From: Kappaphycus alvarezii
Lineage: Eukaryota; Rhodophyta; Florideophyceae; Gigartinales; Solieriaceae
Direction of reading: 5' to 3'
Length of the DNA stretch: 64,000 nt
Assembly: GCA_002205965.3 (NCBI GenBank)
Contig: NADL03000027.1
Span: 609,416 to 673,415, forward strand
Shown: one piece after another, positions 1-13,126 of the stretch
Layout: every line of letters starts with the position of its first letter
Numbering within the stretch: position 1 is the stretch's first letter
Position numbers and translations under genes: made by a program
Notes under the pieces: model-generated
What the model was told of the DNA's origin: nothing
The model's database searches: none
What the model saw: only the letters and a program-made list of their open reading frames with translations

Positions 1-2480
1 GGGGACGTGTACATCAGTTCGCCGCAGGCGCAGCACGGTGAAGACAGATCTATCCAGACCCAGACTCGCGCGGTCCTTCGCGCGGAACGAGTCCTGGATT
101 CAGAAAAGGCCAATAAGGATGCTCCTCAGGTGCAAGAGTTCGCCGTGGGGACCGGGTCCTGGTTGCTCACGGAAGGGCCTTCCAAGGGGCTAAAGGGCCG
201 GACTTGCAGTCGAAATAATTCGGTCCATGCGAATTGGTGCGAGCTTTCCACCCTCAGTATGTCCTGCGCTCCCGTCATGGGAGATTCTCGCGCCAATCCA
301 TTCATGCTAGGCGTTTCAGCAGGTACCACCCGCGCCGGTACCACCTCAAGTATACTCAAAATTGAGTACTAACCTTCTTACGCAATTATTTTGTGTCCTT
401 TACTCATATCTACCCCCCACCGTAAGGGAAGAGATGAGGGGAGTGCAGTGAGTGAAATGTGATGAAATCGTGAAGCCGCATGAATCTTAGGGTTTCTTGC
501 GCCGCCCTAGAAGGTTTCGAGCCGCCACACAAAAGGGTTCTTCTCTGTTGGTTTCGCAAAAAGTCAGTACCCCTCCACATCGCCACCTGAACCTGGATGA
601 CCTTGCAGACACCGAACGGCAAGGACTGCCAATCGACTCCGCCGTGCCCTGCTCCACGTCGACTTGGTCGCTGGCTGCTTTGCCCGCACTCTCTACGATG
701 CACCCACCGGCCGAGACCGAACCGACACAACGGGAGGCTCACGACCGACAACACGGGCAAAACAGACGCTAGACATGTCAAGAAGGGTAAGGCACTCGCG
801 ACGTGAAAGGACGACAGGTAAGGTAATGCACCCCGTGTTGTGCCGTGGGAGGAGGTGGTGTTGTGGACGCTTTGAACGCGGGGGACACTTGAGCGAATTG
901 CTGTACTTGACTGGTGAGAATGGGGGGAGCTCAAGTGTAACGATAGGAGAATAGCGACAAAGGAACTAGTCGGACGGTTGGAAGGTCGGAGGTGCGGGGG
1001 GTCGAGATACTGTGGCACATAAGTACTGTGTCGCACCTCGCCCGCACTGTATGCCATCCAAGAACCTTACGTGGCACACGAGTCTACTTCTAGAAACTTT
1101 GCTGATACTGCACTGTAGCTCGTTTATTTTGACACTGTACAGTGCGGCATATAATAAACCCAGCGAGGGGAGAGTAGAGAAAAGGTACAACAACAAAAAT
1201 AATCACTTTTCAAAACTTCGGCACACTCTACATCCCTTCTCCGAAAACATCACCCCCTTCCTCTGCGTCACGCTCCCTCCCCTAACTCACGCACGCGACC
1301 CTACACTCGCGCCCTCGACAGACTCCACCCCACCAGATCTGATATTCGTGCAATGGGACGCACTGGTGGAACAGAATCCGTCGATGTCCCCTTCGTCAAC
1401 CCCTGATTCCCTCGAACAGGAGAGAAAGGACTTTCAACCCGCTAACCTCGCTCAACGCAACCAGAATGGCGAAGCAAAGAAGAAAAGATTCCTTCATAGC
1501 ATCTTCCACCAGAAGAAGGCTGGTCCCCGTCCCTATCTCTCCCCTCAGACGTGGGCATCCGGACACTCAAGCGTTGCTAACCGACGTCGAACGCAACGTC
1601 GCTTCGAGGGCTGTGTATTAGGTCACCTTCACCATATGATCGCTCACGATTTCCAGGAGCGATACAAGCTTGACATCATTTCCCCGTGTAGTGCAGTTAA
1701 CACTCCTACTGTAGTGCCACCGGCAGAGCCGATTTTGGTGACCTTTTTATGATCCATTTTTTTGTAAAGGGCATCGCACTTCTACCAGCAATTACTGTAA
1801 TGTAAAGTACAGCACTGCAAGGGCAAATTTTTATTGTCGGCCACAATTAACCTCGGACTGCATACTCAACCGAAAGGGCCTGAGGACGTGTGGTCCGGAC
1901 CAGTCGGCCCTAAACTTCTACCTGGTAATTTCGCCGGCGCAAGCCACCCATTGGGCCAAGTGCCGACTACCTCATCTTTAACTTTAATATTTATTTCTTG
2001 GCGGTCGTTGACTTTACTTACCGCACCGCAGTCGGTCACCCCAACTTAGCCAACTAGCATTATTTATACCTACCTGGCCACTAGGTCCCCTATTAAACGG
2101 CTACCCGGTGTTGGCTCTGAACTTGACTCCCAACTTTCGCCTTTGCAGGAACTTTGCCAACAGCAACTTTGGCTGTAGCCACGTTTATCCGCCCGGGTCC
2201 TCCTTTTTTTTCGCTCCTCTCTATCCAATATTATGCTACCTATTTTGCCGTTTGTTTTTGATATTTACTCTCATTTGGCGCCCCGGACTCCGACGTCTAT
2301 ATACAAGTAGAAGCTTCAATATTGTCGTTGGTGACAACATCCTTATCTCCAAAGTATATATTCAGCACTGCTGACGCACTACTACATCTTCTTTTTCCAG
2401 TATTACACCCCTAGTGTCTATGGTTCTTCGGACTCGATTCTTATCAAGATTCCAGCAATCCACGGATCACGATCGGGCCT
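1..2480. other. no supportable gene
   Basis: I see no recognisable gene here. The longest open frame (about 1,012-1,752, plus strand) encodes 246 residues with no motif I recognise and biased composition, so it is not called. The stretch contains several copies of the TACAGTAC-like word that is frequent across the window (for example near 1,135-1,145 and 1,800-1,815), and T-rich tracts around 2,200-2,280. Confidence 0.5.
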
Positions 2481-2701
2481 TACAACCCAGGGGACAAGTC
2501 TAACGTCCAACCTTCTACGTAATTACCCCGCTCTACCATCCAAACTTCTCCTCGCCGTAGACGAGTTGTGCTACTGCGTCGCAGGTTGCTTAAAAAGAAA
2601 GATGGACGGCGAATGACTTGTGAGTCTTGGCTTGTGTGTGTTATTATTCTCATTTTCTGACGGGGTTCCGTTCTTGGACGAGGAGAACTACGCACCGCGC
2701 A

Positions 2702-3353
2702 TTACACTACATACCATTCCGCTTCCTCCAAGGTTCCCGGCTTCGATTTATTATCCAAATTGTCAGACTGCGCTTCTTTATCACTCGCGATTACAGTTTC
2801 ACTGCCTCCGTCCACATCGTCCCTCAAAGTGCGGTCCTCGTTCATGATGTTCGTATGTTCAATTTCCCTTCCCACTTCCGTCACTGTCTCCTGTTTGTCC
2901 CCAATGCCCATCTCATCAGACAGGCCGTCCTTTTAATGCGCTTTCGTCATAGTTTCACTCTCTTGATCCACATTCACGTCGACAAAATTGTCGTCCTCGA
3001 CCTATTCACTCGCTTTAGTTGCATTTTCGCCTGCATGAACATAATCGCTCCCAATGCGGACCCCGTTAATGGCGTTATTATCTTGGTGTTCTGCACGCAC
3101 CTGTTCTCCATCAATTGGCTCCCCTCTTCCGTGAGAACGGCAGGCTCCTTCTCGAAGTCCGTATCGTTCTGGCGCTTCTTCGCTTTCGTCTTCCTCTTTC
3201 CACGACGGGGGATTTTCCTAGTCTTGCTGGCTTATCATTGTGCTTATACACGTGCTGGCCCTCCTTCGAAGCGAAGGTTGTAGTTCGGGACTCGATGTGA
3301 TCGCGCCTGAACTTCACGTTGAGCTTCTGTAGCGCATTATTGGTTATAACCAT
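2702..3353 (-). pseudogene. uncharacterised decayed reading frame, basic N-half and acidic C-half
   Basis: Not recognised. On the minus strand an ATG at 3,353 opens a frame that begins MVITNNALQKLNVKF and runs through a basic segment (ERGRRK near 3,190). A change of frame then leads into an acidic segment rich in D/E (3,060-2,702, ending LEEAEWYVV), with two in-frame stops. The even amino-acid mix, the persistence of coding-like sequence across frames and the charge switch suggest a once-real protein of about 215 residues. It could be a gag-like or accessory ORF of a transposon or a lost host gene. Nothing nearby decides this. Confidence 0.3.
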
Positions 3354-3419
3354 TTTGTCTGAAGGATGAAACACAGAGAGTGAGTGGAAGGTGAATTGAT
3401 GCGTGGGTTTCAACGTGAG

Positions 3420-5029
3420 CTAGATATCCTATCGCAAATTAGCACTTACAGAAGGCGCGTACAAGCTTTTGGCACCAGATGATTGTATCCCAAAAAGGAT
3501 ATGAGCAAGTTGGTGCAGCTTAAACTACTGAGATACCAGTCGTGCGATTCAAAGTTCCACAACTGTTAAGGGGGATGCGGTATCCCCCTGACATCTGTCA
3601 TGCTTCGATTCAAAATGCGATATTGTGGATAATACCCGTTATGCAAAGCAAACTCAGATTGGGGAGGTATCTGACCCCTACCATTTTCCCTTCCCTAATG
3701 TTGACTGGCATCAGTACAAATTTCATGGAGTCATTGATGACGTTCGAAATGAGTATGATGTTGATCATCAACAGGGTCAACATCAATGGCGTTTCATTAC
3801 CTTTTGAATAGCCTGGAACCGTTTGATCCAGTTGATTGAGCCAGGCTCAGCGATCTTGGCCAGCAGCTACATTATATCAGCATCAATCAGTAATACTATG
3901 TACGTGCGGACACGAAAAACCACACATAATGTTGGGGGCGCAGAAGGGGGCTGTCGAGGTTGCGAGAGCGTTCGAGAAGGGAGGAGCGTCGGTAGGGGAT
4001 GTGAAGGAGGATGGAGAGGGATATGGAGAGATAGCTGGCAAGGGCGGCGGTGATTGGACTACATATGTCCCGTTTTGCTCCTAGCGTCATAAATTCTCCT
4101 TTGTAGGTAGCTGCACCCCTAGTGGGCAATAAATAATCTAAATAGCCTAGAATGCAGTGAGCCATCTCGATCCCTCCGTAAACTCTGGAAGCCACGTGTA
4201 TGGATGAAGGGTGGCAGCGATGACCACAGTAAAGTGTGAGGTGTGGCCGAGCGCAGTACTTGAGCCTCCGATTTTTCTTGGCGCTCCTGGCTCCCTGTTC
4301 CGCTGACTTCCCGTGCACCCACTTCCCTCCTACCAACTGCCTCTCACAACCGCGCTCTACACGCGGCTCTACACGCGGCTGCTCAGCACGCCAAAATTTC
4401 ATTACTGTACCAGTCACAGCACATACTACGAAAAACCATAACATTACTCAAGCGAAGAGCCCTTCAAAGGTCGAAATATGCGGAAATATAAAGCAGGAAG
4501 GTGTACCGTTCCAAGGAACAGCCCAAACGTGGCTCTCTCAATCCTCTCTCGGGCATCCTCCCTCTGCTTGGAGTCCGGACTGTTCACGGTTCCCGGCGTC
4601 ACAGCACTTCATCACGACCAGGTGAGCTACTAAAGAGTACATATCTGACCATTCGTTGAAGACTGCAAATCATTTTCATTCCAACTGTTGTACAAATTCG
4701 CTGGATGAACATGCACAGACTGCGGCGACCAGGTTCTGCACTTGGATGCCAATTTCGTCAACAATCGCAAGGCGGTCAGTGTAACGCTCAATACAACTCC
4801 ATCTCTCATTAAAAATCAAAGAATGGTTCAGATTTGGCAACCAAAAAACACGTAGCGGAAACCAATGCATCCATTGATGCATTGAACAGAATAATCAAGA
4901 GCCCAATGACGACGACACCTCTCGAGAGCAGAATTGCCGTCTGTTTCAAACTCTGCTACAGCAGACTGAAAAAACAAAGCTAAATCTAAGAAGGGATGTA
5001 CAATAAAAGCTGATTCTAAAGAAACCTTC
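3420..5029. other. no supportable gene
   Basis: Only short overlapping open frames are present. One short frame (3,625-3,807, plus) has a reasonable amino-acid mix but no recognisable motif. No LTR, terminal repeat or RNA gene was found by eye. Confidence 0.4.
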
Positions 5030-5390
5030 TTGCCGTCTCTCCTACCTCCTTATTCCTCCTACTCATCAATGGCGACTATGGATAAGGTTCAAAAGGCTAT
5101 AAGGCAGTCAAATGAGGCTAGACGAGTCGCGATGGGGTTTTTGGTGCTGTTGGAAGGGTTAGGGACTAGACCACTGGGAAGGACAGCTCCAGGAGAACCA
5201 ATGACTATGAGAAGGTAAAAAAGGATGCTCGGACGCATTAGCAGCAGCCAGAAGGGTGGTTGAGGACATGCTGAGGCTCGAACGATGCTTGTAGAGTACC
5301 AGAAACGCTGCTGGGAGAGAATAGAGCAAATGGAAGAAAAGGAGGTTGAGTTTGTTAGGGAGGTGAGGTAAAGGCAGAGGGGCTAGTTTG
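5030..5390 (+). pseudogene. possible remnant of a coiled-coil protein
   Basis: Not recognised. A plus-strand frame from about 5,069 (MATMDKVQKAIRQSNEARR) runs about 50 residues to a stop near 5,216. A coding-like helical sequence appears to continue in other frames to about 5,370 (pieces such as AAARRVVEDML and ERIEQMEEKEVEFVREV). The high K/E/R/Q content and heptad-like spacing suggest a coiled coil. It has at least two frame breaks. It may be unrelated chance coding, so confidence is low. Confidence 0.22.
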
Positions 5391-5399
5391 CAAGTCAAG

Positions 5400-7850
5400 T
5401 GGGGTGGACGAGCTGCAGTGCTAAAAATTGACATGCAGAATGGTGGGAGGCAACAAGGACAGCGAAGATGTATAGAGCGGCAGTAAGAACTCATCAAGAT
5501 CAGAGATAAACGCGATACAATCGGAAGAATGAAGTCTCAGGGGGAAGGTGCCACATTTTAATATTCTTTTGATTTGCATTTGTACGGTATAAGTCGATTT
5601 TTAATTGAATTTTACGTACACGAGGAGTGTACAAGGCACGATTGTACGGTTGAAATTAGTGCGGGGCATGTACATGTGTGTCTTTCAGCTGAAATGCAGT
5701 AAACACCTGTAGTAGTATTTTGCCATTAGCTCACCTAATGTGCATTCAATGCCCCTCTTTGATCTATGCAAAGTGCACCTGAATTTGTTTCCAAGATCAG
5801 AGAGGTACCAGTGACTCTGTAGATATCGAATGGTCTGTGCTTTGAACTTCGCAATGAAGTTTGAACAGTACAGTACTGCAGTTAAGCACTGCTTACAGCA
5901 AGCACTATACAATTCTTGTTTTATACAGCACACTATACCCAACATTGGCCAGTAAGTACTATACAGTACTGTAGATCTAAAGTCAGTAGTTTAAAGTTTG
6001 GACGTAAAGATAAAGTAAAAATGCAGTCTAGTACACTGTGCACTCGACTGTGTGTGCGTACCTGTAATGCTTGCAATCTGACCTTTTTTCCCAGGGCCAA
6101 ACGGAACCTCCCCCTTTTCCTCCTCGCCCAGTCACGCCACTTATCATCTTATAAAGGAAAGGTGGAGCCGGTCGTAAAGTAGTCTACGGTAGAAATCAAA
6201 ACCTGTGAAGTCAAAAACTGACGCATGGTAATCTCAAGTAGTCCCGCTATATATTCTAGATGAATGGGTCATGAGGCCTGTAAGTGCCTAAAATGCCCCT
6301 CCCGTAGCACTCGACCGCCGAGCGCAAGGTGTCACGGTATGTACACCTGAAAACTCAAGCCTATATATCTATGCCCCACCCGGCTAAGCGAGCTTTCCAC
6401 CAGCTTAAGCTGCACATTCCCGGCTTCTCGCCTCATTTTTCCCAACACCACTTGTTTTGCGATTGCTTATGCTTACTCTTTGCTAGGTTTATATCTTTTT
6501 CCGCTAAAAAATCTGCATAAAACTGCTTATCTATTTCACTTTAACGCTGTCTCTTCCTTATTTCTCTTTAGCTCTTGTTTCTTGACTTTTTGAGTCTCAT
6601 TGGCGCAATATTTATACTTGATCTTTCTTTCACTGCTCGCTTCTTGCTTCTGACTCGTCTTTGTATTGTATGACTATTTATTCTTGGCCTATTGTACTGT
6701 ACATAATACTCGTCCCTCGCGTTCTCTGCCTTGCCGCGTGTACCGTCTCGTCTTTGCTAGCTATACGCATTTTGCATCCTGCCTTTCTCTATCTTTTTCC
6801 ATGCTTGCGTTCCGCATTTTTTTTTGCTTAACGTCTGATCGCGCCCCGATCTTTCTATCTGCTCATTTTGCTTAATTTGTAAGACCGGGCTTAAGTTCTC
6901 TAGAGCATGACCGGATGATCGCCGCGAGGCGCCGTTTTGCAGTCTATTTGGGAGGCATACCCAGGGAAAGAAGCGATTGGTCTTGCCTTGCGTGCTGCTT
7001 CCCTCATAGGGCTGGCTGTGCTGCGTGTTGCAAGTCTCGAATTCGACTAAGCCTAGGAAAGACTGCCTTTTACGCTTCCATGGCCGCCAGGGGTAACAGT
7101 TTTGCACGGAAATGTCCTAAAATATCCTAACCGTATCCCGCCACTAGCCATTACCAAGGATTTACACTGTATCAAGACATAAGTTGCACCAGACCCAAAC
7201 AATAGTGTAAAACAAAGCACCGTACAAGTTCATGTCGAGCCAATGGCATGAAGCAAGAGTAGTTCCCGCAACAGTTTGCACTTCCCAACCAGAATAATTA
7301 TATGCCTCTTCGCCGATTGGACCAATGGAGCTTTGCTATGATGTTTAATGGTGCCAATCTCAACAATTATCGCTACATCATCCCTTCAGAACGTTTATTT
7401 TGATACCTCTAGGGTCATTTCTATATTAACGTTGTAAGAACACCGTTCTCATATGTAGGATAGCGGCACTCGCTATAAAATACTGTCTTCTTCCCTGACC
7501 TTTTTTTTTTTTTTATAAAAAAAGTCTTCCCACCTATTTCCTTTCAAGAACGAAATCTTAAGAAGCATTTTCCCGTATGAATCCAAATTCATTGTACAAC
7601 TCCATTTTCCATTTTTTCTTTGAGGATTTCGGTCCTCCTTTTCCACAAAAGAAAATTTTCGACCCGTGATCCTCTCCGTCATTCAAATTCAGTTCCGATA
7701 CTTTATCAAGCAGATATTTATTCTTTTCCCCTATTCCATGCAAACTAAAAATAGAAGCATGACGTCGCACTTTTTACATCGCCCAAGTCTGAAAAGTTTC
7801 GAAGACATTAAAGTCCGATAGTTCCGCAGTTGGAGCAAACCTACCTGCCA
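5400..7850. other. no supportable gene
   Basis: Short frames only. 5,860-6,040 holds a cluster of CAGTACTG/TACAGTAC words, and 6,540-6,860 is T-rich. A T homopolymer lies at 7,501-7,514. I see no coding region, repeat boundary or RNA gene that I can defend. Confidence 0.4.
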
Positions 7851-7974
7851 TTAACCACTCCATCGACTCTTACCCTCTTTCTTCAACTTGACTATTCTCT
7901 CCTTGTCCCTCACAATCGAGGAGGAATCCAAGCCCTCCGCCCCCTCGACGCCCTGGCCAATGGACCAACTGACT

Positions 7975-8140
7975 ACGAAGACTAGCAACACATTGCGAAG
8001 AAAGAGTATCACTCTTCTCGTCGCAATGTGTTGGTATGCTGATACCTTGAGCCATCCGCGGAAATCTCGTTCTTTCTGGAGCGGAGGGTATAGAAGGCGC
8101 AGTGCATGAACCAACGAAGCAAACTTGCGTACCGCAGCAA
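7975..8140. repeat. dispersed repeat copy A with a near-perfect hairpin
   Basis: This stretch and 13,880-14,020 share a diverged sequence. The clearest shared core is GAGCCATCCGCGGAAATCTC (8,049-8,068), followed by a related run to about 8,130. Read on the minus strand both copies keep a peptide with RDFRGWL, so the repeat may once have been coding. Copy A also carries a perfect 13-bp inverted repeat, CAACACATTGCGA at 7,986-7,998 and its complement at 8,021-8,033, with a partly paired interior. The two copies flank copia-1 just outside its LTRs. Confidence 0.6.
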
Positions 8141-8178
8141 CTGTTTTCTCCGACAGCCAGCATTGCCCACCCTCTTAG

Positions 8179-8573
8179 TGTAATTACTTTCTGTCGCCTC
8201 TGCTGACAGGTTACAGCTAGCGAAGAGGCTTCCAGACGTCTGTTACTGTATTTTAATGTACAACCTAGATTTTGACCGTGACGGTTTTGCGCTGTACAGT
8301 GCTGTAAGCTTGAGCTGATCTTCTTTAGATCAGCTCAAGAAGGTTGAGGGTTACTCCCCGCATCATCGTCTACATAGTTTCTGGAAACTTTCTTCGATCT
8401 TCTGGAAGCACAGTCGAATCGCCTGGAGGTCTATATAAACCCCGGTCTCCTCCATGTTCTGTCCGAGTAAAGTCCCTAACCACCTTCTCACCTCTCAACT
8501 CTCTTCCTTGGTCCCTCAATCCTCTCTACCAATCTTCTTCTCTCTTTCCCTCCTTTTTCTCTCCCTCACTCCA
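8179..8573 (+). repeat. copia-1 5' LTR
   Basis: This is the left LTR. It starts TGTAATTAC and matches 13,127-13,509 along its length, including the shared blocks GTAAGCTTGAGCTGATCTTC, CTCCATGTTCTGTCCGA and CTCTCAACTCTCTTCCTTGG. A TATA box (TATATAAA, 8,432-8,439) lies about 140 bp before the CT-rich end. The end is placed at a CTCCA shared by both copies. Similarity fades after it, and the exact edge is an estimate. Confidence 0.8.
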
Positions 8574-9960
8574 TAACCTGCTTCCCTCTATCAAGATATG
8601 GGCCCAGGCCGCTAACTCTACTCAACGACTTACCTCTTAGGCTTCACTCTCCTCGTCGGCGACCACCCGAGGGCTATCCTACACTCCGTGTAGGGGAAGA
8701 AAACGCACTTCGCGCAGTCTAAGGACTAAGAAAAGCTGCTGTTGGTTTGGGCGTGAGCTTTACGTCGTCTCTTCATTATCTAGTCACTTCTGTCTTGTGG
8801 CCTGTCTAACATTTGTCGTCTCTGTACTACCTATCTCGGTTGGTTTTGCGGCCCGTATTCGTTCTACATCTCTGCAACGTAGACATAGCTTAGCTTGCCG
8901 CCCGACTTCTTCCCATTGCTACCTGTCTCGTCTTTTTGCTACATACCTTGGCTTGTTTCACGGCCCGTGGCTCGTTTCAACGGTAAGTCTAAACCATCTC
9001 GCGCTCTTTCTTTCTATATCTACCCACTCTACTGCCTCAGACCCTGCCTACTCCCGCAACGCTTGCGTCTAGTGGTCATTTGTCGTTCCGACTTTCGTCG
9101 CGGCATCGAATCGCCCAAGGCGACCCCGTCGTTCGCGAGCTCTGCTTCGACTCACAAGAATACCTTGCTCCAAGTGTCGCTTCATCGACGACTCAACCAT
9201 CGAGTAGGACGGCGAGGGTGGTGACGTCGCTTCTACCACTACCACTCCAGACGTAATTGTAATTGTAAAGACTTCCTTCTGCATATCTTTGTTCTTGGAA
9301 AGAAGAAGGCTGCTGCTGGAAACGCGTCAAAATAGGCCATCAAAATTCGCTCGAAGCCCCTCCATTTGTCATCTACTCGCATCAAGAAAGCCAACCAGGG
9401 AAGTTGGAACATCAAGCCAGCCGTCCAAGCATCAAGCCAGCTGCTTCCGTCAAAGTTTTTTCCATGATTTCCTCGTCTCTCGCTCCTGCAACTCCGAATC
9501 TAGTTCTGCCGACTACGTCTCCAGGTACTCTTTCTATGAGGTCTCCCCTGCCTCCTACTGCTCCCTCTCTTGCATCTGCTCCTCCACCTGCAAGGGTTCA
9601 GACTTTTCTCTTCGTCAAACCTCTCTCTCCGGCTCCTCATCGCCTCGCTCCTATTTCTCGATCTCGATTCCATGTCCTGGCATCCAAGCGCAAGGATTCC
9701 TTGCTCAGCTCGTCTGGACAAGGGCCGTGTTGGCGGAAAGGGACTTGTAGCGTTAGAGAAAAGTGTTAATTACGAAGAAACCAATGACTTTGTACGTCTA
9801 ACGAACGTATCTGAAGATCCAAATTTGGCTCAATCGAATAATAATCGTTACGTTTAAAACAGGTTCTATTCTGGGTACCAGTGGTATCGAGATTTCCAGC
9901 TCTGCTCAATCTCTCCGAACAGACGAATGTTGCATTACAGACCATTGGCACATAAATATC
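8574..9960 (+). other. copia-1 leader and presumed gag region, not recognisable
   Basis: Between the 5' LTR and the first recognisable pol motif there are several overlapping Ser/Pro-rich open frames (about 8,797-9,072, 9,289-9,769). None shows a zinc knuckle or a gag motif that I can identify. By position this should be the leader and gag, now degenerate. The CT-rich run at 9,480-9,640 gives the proline- and serine-rich translations. Confidence 0.4.
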
Positions 9961-12900
9961 ACTTTCGAATGATTGGGTTATTGATTCGGGATGCACTTCG
10001 CATATGAAAAATGATCGCTCACCTTTCACTGCGTAAAATACCTATTCATTCCATTCAGCACCGGATCCGGGAGCTGACTCCTCAGCACCCATCGAGGGTT
10101 CAGGGGGTGTAATCTTAACTCTTCAACGGAGTGGCGCGACAGTCAAACGCATACTGAAAAACGTTCTGCAGCCCGAGCTTGCGCTATCAATTGGTTTCAG
10201 CATCTTCCATGGCAGATCGAGGATCAACTTTAATTTCTATTGCAAGGGAGTTTCTCTCGTCAGTCGTACAAACGGCTCTACCCTTGCAACTGGAGCACTT
10301 GTTAAAGGTTTTACATTGGACATGTCCAAGGACTCTCAATACCTGCTGCTTCAGAGGCATCCTTGCTTACTTCCCTTTCAACATGGCAGGAGTGACTTGC
10401 GCACGTCAACACCAGTGCGATCAAATCAATGGTTAGAAATGGGGCCGTAGATGTCATTAAGCTCAAAGACTCAAACGAGAATGACTCTTGCCTTGTTTGT
10501 ATCCTCAGCAAGTCCAATAGTGCCCCGATCCCTAAGAATAGGGATACTCGCTCTACAAAGCTCCCTGATTTAGTTCACTCAGATGTTATGGGACCTTTCT
10601 TGACTCCTTCGCTTGGCTGGGCAAGTTTTTTTGTATCATTTATTGACGACCAATCCAAATGGACGACCTTCTAAACTCTGACGCACAATTCAAAGGTTCT
10701 GGAATGTTTCAAAAAAGTACAAGGCATTCGCAAAAAAACATACTGGTCGATCTCTAAGGGAACTTCACGTCCATGAGGTTCATAACAAAAATCCTGTTCC
10801 GGAATAAGACCATCTCCTCCTCAAAGCTTTCCGATCTGAAAATGGCAGGGAGTATCTACTTTACGCTTTCAGGGATTTCCTCGACCCAGAATGTATTCAA
10901 AATCAGCTCATCGTATCACACAAGCCCCAGAAAAATGGTGTTGCTGAACGAATGGATCGTAAACTTATCAACCTGGTCCGCTCGATAATGCATCATAGGA
11001 GTCTCCCAAACACTTCTTGGCAGAGGATCTCTCCACCTTTTTTGATGGTCTGAGACGAATAACTTTCAGCTCTGTACCAGATAACTCCACCCTCTATTTC
11101 CTTTGGGACGGAACAATTCCAAATATATTGCATCTGCGAGCATTCGGATCACAATGCTGGTATTCAGTTCCTAGAACAGACCTCAAAAAATGGATCCTAA
11201 GTCAAAGGATTCCCTTGTGGTGGGATAATCCTTGAAAAGTAAATGTTACAAGCTTTGGGGTATCGAGGCAGAGAAAATATTTGTATCTCGCGACGTAATA
11301 TTTAATGAATCTTGAAATTCAGAAGTTCAATATACTAAAGAAGATCTAGAAGAGTATTCGGAACAAGAAATTTTCCCAGTTGAAGACAAGTCCTTAGTGG
11401 GAGATATTTTCACAGATTCACCTGCAGCGCAAGATACTGAAGAAGTAGACTTATCCCCGGAAAACGACAATCATCATTCACTTCAGGATGACTCCTGTGC
11501 AGTAATCCCTCGTCGGTCATCTTAAGTATCCAGGAATCCGAATATGTGGGGGTTTCCTGGCCCTGCAGAAGATTTATTTCTAATTGCTGATACTGTATCG
11601 ACCTCCGTCGGCATCTCTGCTTCGTACGAAGACGCTACCTCTCCGAGAACATCAATTTCTGGATGCCTAGAATCAAGAAGGAAAAAGACTCCATTCGAAA
11701 AAACGAAATTTCAAACTCGTCCAAGAGAACCAGGAATGCACGTAAATTGGAGTACAACGACATGTATGCTCCTGTGATTTCTCTGTCTGTTTTCTGCATG
11801 TTTCATTGCTTGATAAGTCTCCTCGACCTCTAATAGGATCAAATGTATGATGGCATCCCTTAACGGAGATTCCGAGGAGGAGATATGTATGAAAATTCCA
11901 TCCGCCTTTCGTGATGCAAAAATTCTGGTCAAGTTTGAAGAATTCTAAATGCCTTGTACGGGCTGATGAAGGCGACACGTCAATGGTATGCCAAAATAAA
12001 CGAGTTTTCAATCTGAAATCCTCGATTCGAAAGCAACTCACATGAACCATGCCTTTATGTGTATAGGCATGGTGACTCAAGTTCCAATAATTGTGCTATA
12101 CGTCGATGATATATTGATTGTAGGATCCAATAGGGCTGGGTTGGAAAGTATCAAAAAAGAGTTGAAAAGCCGCTTTAATATGAAAGATCGTGTCCATTTC
12201 AAAGAGTTTCTGGAATTCAAGTTGTCCGTTACCGTGCAAAAAGGACTTTACACCTTTCTCAAGCATATTATACGGAGTAGATACTCGAAACGTTCAAAAT
12301 GATTGACTGAAAACCCGTAGACACTCCTATGACGCTTTCGGATGGGTACAAATCCGGGAAAAAGGACAGCGAACTTCCTTCGTCGACACCATATCGCTCC
12401 GAAATTAGAAGCGTCATATATTTAATGATATGGAATCGTCCAGACATTGGTTTTGCAGTTGGAAAACTTTCGCAGAACTGCGAAAGGCCTCAGTAGAGTC
12501 ACTGGAGAGCAGTGAAGCGAGTGTATCTCTGCCTTAAGTGAACCATGAATCTTGGTATTTGTTATGAACCCTATTCTGCCGTTACAATTATCGTTTATAG
12601 CGATTCCGATTGGGCAGTCTGTCGCTCAACTCGCGAATCAACCGATATTTTTGCCTTCATGATGTCTGGAGGGCCTATCTCATGACGCTCCAAGAAGCAA
12701 GGATGTGTCGCTCTGTATTTCTGTGAAGCAAAATATATTTCGCTCTGCACTGCTTCTAAGGAATCTCAAATCTATTCCGTGAGATAATGGTTGCAAAACA
12801 TCCCATATCGAATTAAATCTTCACCGGTAACTCAAGATCGATTAGCTCTGCCAAGAACTAGTCCATCATCGAGCGAAATAAGCATATTGATATTCGGTAC

Positions 12901-13024
12901 CACTTCTTTTGTGAGATTTTAGCCGGAAAGCAGATCCGGAGATCTCATTGCCGATCCGAAGATCAAGTTTCCGATATTCTGACAACCGTTGCTTCGAATC
13001 TGGATTTCGAAGTTTCGACGTGAG
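9961..13024 (+). pseudogene. copia-1 pol relic: protease, integrase, RT, RNase H
   Basis: The polyprotein is broken over three frames. A protease or pre-integrase start WVIDSGCTSHM is at about 9,973-10,005. Integrase follows at about 10,480-11,230, with a CLVC zinc half-site, LVHSDVMGPF, FIDDQSKWTT and, further on, SPRKMVLLNEW. RT lies at about 12,040-12,500, with IIVLYVDDILIVGS (catalytic DD), then YLMIWNRPDIGFAVGKL. RNase H lies at about 12,590-13,020, with VYSDSDWA and a degenerate KHIDIRYHF-type segment. At least eight frame changes or stops prevent expression. The order fits Ty1/copia, not Ty3/gypsy. Confidence 0.8.
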
Positions 13025-13110
13025 TTGGGCATCATGCCTCCTAGCTTTCCCAATTAATATTCTATTGTTTTTCTCAGATTGAGGGGGCGCTATTTTGGTC
13101 AGTTCTAGTT

Positions 13111-13126
13111 TGAGAGGGCGCGTTAG
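13111..13126 (+). other. copia-1 polypurine tract
   Basis: The purine-rich TGAGAGGGCGCGTTAG lies directly before the 3' LTR start TGTAATTAC, and a similar run (GAGGGGGCGC) lies 30 bp upstream. Plus-strand synthesis of LTR retrotransposons is primed from a purine run in this position. Confidence 0.5.

Noticed and set aside
1012-1752. 246-residue plus-strand frame as a gene
   Set aside because: No motif, biased composition, no splice or promoter support, and no repeat copy to compare.
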